Assembly (NCBI GenBank): GCA_946623125.1
Contig: CAMOQR010000011.1
Span: 1-40,719, forward strand
DNA: 40,719 nt
Reading direction: 5' to 3'
Source: an uncultured Caryophanales bacterium
GTDB taxonomy: Bacteria > Bacillota_I > Bacilli_A > RF39 > UBA660
The notes below the pieces were generated by a model that saw nothing but the letters and a program-made list of their open reading frames with translations, did no database searches and was not told where the DNA came from. Both the position numbers and the translations under genes were made by a program. Of this stretch, positions 38,536-40,719 are shown piece after piece (positions within the stretch are counted from its first letter, which is position 1; each line of letters begins with the position of its first letter).

Positions 38536-40719
38536 TTAAATTATACCATTTATTAAATAATCTTTTATTGTTGTTCTTCTAATATCACTATTTGTATTTT
38601 TAGATGCTAGTTTTAATGCTTCTAAGTCTCCTATAATATATAGTTTTTTCTTGGCTCTCGTTACTGCTGTATAAATCAGTTTTTGGTATAGCATTTTTCT
38701 GTAACTCATTGTAATTGGCAATATTACAATGTCAAATTCAGAACCTTGAGCCTTATGAATACTTATTGCATAGGCTTGACGAAAGTTATTATAGTTTGTT
38801 GGAGTGTATTTTACTATATTCGAATCAAAATCAATATATATTTCTTTTTTTGATGATACTTCCATTCGATCAATTAATCCAATATCTCCATTATATACAT
38901 TTTCATCTGGCATATTCGTTAATTGAATTACTTTATCATTTTCTCTTAATAGAAAATCTCCTTGTCTTTGTTCTTTTTTTTCTTTTGACTTAGGATTATA
39001 AATGTCTTGGACTCTTCTATTAATTTCGTCTATTCCATTGATTCCTTTATACATTGGTGCTAAAATCTGTATTTTCTTATAAGATAGATCTTTATAAGTA
39101 TTTGATATTTCACAGATATTGTCCATGATGTCTTCATCTTTGCACTTTATTAAAGTTAGATCTTCTTCTTGATTAAAAATATCTTCTAAAATATTTTCTT
39201 TTCTAATGTCATACGCTAATGAAATAATATTAGAATCTTTTCCTTGACGATATAATTCTTTTAATTCAACAACTTCTAGTTTTTCACTTGCAATTAAGTC
39301 ATGTAGTACTTGACCAGGTCCTACACTTGGAAGTTGATGATCATCACCTACTAATATCATCTTACAATTACTTGATAATCCTTTTATTAAATTAGCCATT
39401 AAATAGGTATCCACCATACTAGATTCATCTATAATTACAAATTCTACTTTCGATTTATTATATTCATTTACTTGAAATTTATTGGTATCTTTTGACCATT
39501 TTAAAAAGCGATGAATCGTACTTGCATTTAATAGTGTTGTCTCACTCATTCGTTTTGCAGCCCTTCCTGTTGGAGCAAGAAGTGCAATTTTTTCATTTAA
39601 TTTTTCATAAGATAATTTATTCATTAAACGATATAATTCACAAATTCCTTTCATAATGGTTGTTTTACCGGTTCCAGGGCCTCCTGTTATAATTAAAAAA
39701 TTTCTTGTAAAACTTTTTGTAATGGCAAGTCTTTGTTGTTCATTATATTCTATTTCAAAATACTGTTCTAACTCTTTTATAGCATCTTCTACCTTTTTAT
39801 TTTTTTCTTCTTTTTTACTATTTAATAATCTTACTCTTTTCACAATCGTTGTTTCTGCTTCATACATTTCTTTTAAATAATAACGATCTTCTTTTTTTAT
39901 GATTTTAATATCTTTTTCTAATTCTTCTAAACAATTTTTATATACAGATTCTTCTATAGGAGTATTAACTACTTTTATGGTGTATTTTGCAAGCTCTTCA
40001 TAGTAATAATAACTATGTCCTATCGTATTACTTATTTCTTGCATTACATATAAAATTGTTGCTTTAATTCTTTTTGGGTCGTCTTTTTTTATTCCGCCTT
40101 TTAAAGCAATGGTATCTATTTTTTTAAATGTCATATCTTCAATATCTTGTATGATTTGATAAATGTCTTCTTCAATGATAGATTTTGTCTTTTTCTTATA
40201 ATAGTTATAGATAATCATAGAGTCTTTTGTTGAAAAGCCAATATCTCCAAGATATAATATTGTTTCATAACTAGATTCGTATTCTTTTAAAGTTTCATGA
40301 AGGGTTTCAATGTTTTTTTTAGTAATTCCAGGAATTAAAATTAAATTATCAGGAGTCTCTAAGATAATTTTTAAGGTATCTTTTCCTAGTACCTCAACAA
40401 TACTTTCTGCTTTTTTCTCACCAATTCCTTTAAAGAGCCCACTTGTTAAAAATTCAATGATAGAGTCTTTTTCTTCTGGTTTGCATCTTTCATAACTCTC
40501 TACTTGAAATTGTTCTCCATATTTCATATGTGTTACCATTTTCCCATAGAATTTATAGGTATCAATATCATTTAACTCATGAAAATAGCCAGTAAACGTT
40601 AACGTTCTTCCGATATAATCTGCTAGTTGCTCTTGATTCGTATCCTCTACTTTTATAAGTCCTATATAATAACCAGAATTACTTTGGTAGATACTTCTTT
40701 GATATTTTCCTTTGATATA
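38536..40719 (-). CDS. recD2: RecD2-family DNA helicase (5' end outside window)
   Basis: An SF1B helicase of the RecD2/TraA type, 5'-3' directed, involved in DNA repair and replication-fork maintenance in bacteria without RecBC. Seen: N-terminal OB-like region (frame open to the window edge, ...YIGRTLTFTGYFHELND), helix-hairpin-helix repeats with LFKGIGEKKAESIVE and LILIPGITKKNIE, Walker A TGGPGTGKTT, Walker B VIIDESSMVDT, GDDHQLPSVGPGQ, the SH3-like domain, and C-terminal YAISIHKAQGSEFDIVI and YTAVTRAKKKLYIIG. The reading frame continues unbroken for 60 codons above an internal Met at 40539 up to base 40719, and those residues match the family's N-terminus, so the true start lies beyond the window. 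At least 727 residues are present. A -10-like sequence for the Met-rich gene lies in its last codons. Confidence 0.93.
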   Translation of the reverse strand, partial: YIKGKYQRSIYQSNSGYYIGLIKVEDTNQEQLADYIGRTLTFTGYFHELNDIDTYKFYGKMVTHMKYGEQFQVESYERCKPEEKDSIIEFLTSGLFKGIGEKKAESIVEVLGKDTLKIILETPDNLILIPGITKKNIETLHETLKEYESSYETILYLGDIGFSTKDSMIIYNYYKKKTKSIIEEDIYQIIQDIEDMTFKKIDTIALKGGIKKDDPKRIKATILYVMQEISNTIGHSYYYYEELAKYTIKVVNTPIEESVYKNCLEELEKDIKIIKKEDRYYLKEMYEAETTIVKRVRLLNSKKEEKNKKVEDAIKELEQYFEIEYNEQQRLAITKSFTRNFLIITGGPGTGKTTIMKGICELYRLMNKLSYEKLNEKIALLAPTGRAAKRMSETTLLNASTIHRFLKWSKDTNKFQVNEYNKSKVEFVIIDESSMVDTYLMANLIKGLSSNCKMILVGDDHQLPSVGPGQVLHDLIASEKLEVVELKELYRQGKDSNIISLAYDIRKENILEDIFNQEEDLTLIKCKDEDIMDNICEISNTYKDLSYKKIQILAPMYKGINGIDEINRRVQDIYNPKSKEKKEQRQGDFLLRENDKVIQLTNMPDENVYNGDIGLIDRMEVSSKKEIYIDFDSNIVKYTPTNYNNFRQAYAISIHKAQGSEFDIVILPITMSYRKMLYQKLIYTAVTRAKKKLYIIGDLEALKLASKNTNSDIRRTTIKDYLINGII

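Noticed and set aside
38536-40539. recD2 starting at the internal Met at 40539.
   Set aside because: The frame stays open for 60 more codons to the window edge and these encode family-like N-terminal residues.
1-40719. Mycoplasma-type code with TGA as tryptophan.
   Set aside because: mutS, the 314-aa membrane gene and surface gene C end at TGA at family- or operon-consistent positions, and tryptophan is encoded by TGG.
1-40719. CRISPR arrays, insertion sequences, prophage genes, integrases or attachment sites.
   Set aside because: No spaced repeats, transposase or phage-like genes, or tRNA-end duplications were seen; the tRNA-Glu 3' end is not repeated nearby.

Overview
The window looks like a piece of an AT-rich, Gram-positive-type chromosome: a low-GC member of the Bacillota, probably an uncultured gut lineage of Bacilli such as the RF39/Erysipelotrichia-like groups. 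Lineage placement is inference. Evidence seen: very high A+T, strong AGGAGG-type ribosome sites, many hairpin-plus-T terminators, MurC and UppP (a peptidoglycan wall), surface proteins with an NPKTG-type motif, and no outer-membrane genes. TGA is a stop (mutS and several other genes end in it), so this is not the Mycoplasma code. Most genes lie on the minus strand. There is no rRNA, prophage, insertion sequence or CRISPR array, and no gene-free stretch over 300 bp.

Layout. 1-8.3 kb: mutS (probably followed by mutL at the left edge), a TPM-domain protein, an isolated plus-strand SDR oxidoreductase, a 34-aa membrane peptide, a YitT-type protein and a TM2/zinc-ribbon protein. 6.2-10.0 kb: a coupled pair of ABC exporter half-genes whose degenerate residues are complementary. 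10.1-11.9 kb: a patatin-like lipase coupled to an unknown membrane-anchored protein. 11.9-14.2 kb: a tight operon gpx-trxB-trxA-ohrR, whose promoter carries an OhrR-like palindrome and stands back to back with the promoter of an unknown plus-strand gene. 14.8-20.9 kb: tRNA-Glu(CTC), murC, queH, a P-loop kinase-like gene, an acyl-CoA synthetase-like gene, hpt and a DUF1295 membrane enzyme.

20.9-29.1 kb: a DUF1846 protein, then a surface-protein region. It has two paralogues with the same unusual layout (signal peptide, Ig-like domain, membrane helix, a second signal-peptide-like helix, then an unrelated C-terminal domain), a third surface protein overlapping one of them, and between the paralogues a coupled pair (unknown membrane protein plus DUF362). 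29.1-33.7 kb: an MMPL/RND transporter coupled to a YhgE/Pip-like extracellular stalk protein, with a divergent TetR. 33.7-40.7 kb: unknown membrane proteins, uppP, a protein that looks like a catalytically dead cofactor-independent phosphoglycerate mutase, map, a 52-aa peptide that is 29% methionine, and recD2 running off the right edge.

The clearest functional unit is the peroxide-defence operon: a Trx-dependent peroxidase, its electron supply (Trx/TrxB) and a peroxide-sensing repressor, with a visible operator. The best candidates for something undescribed are the double-export surface paralogues and the dead phosphoglycerate-mutase homologue. Many open frames begin at a GTG inside the ribosome-binding site or at an upstream ATG; starts given here were moved to the codon best placed behind a Shine-Dalgarno sequence. 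All family calls are from memory of motifs; no search was run.
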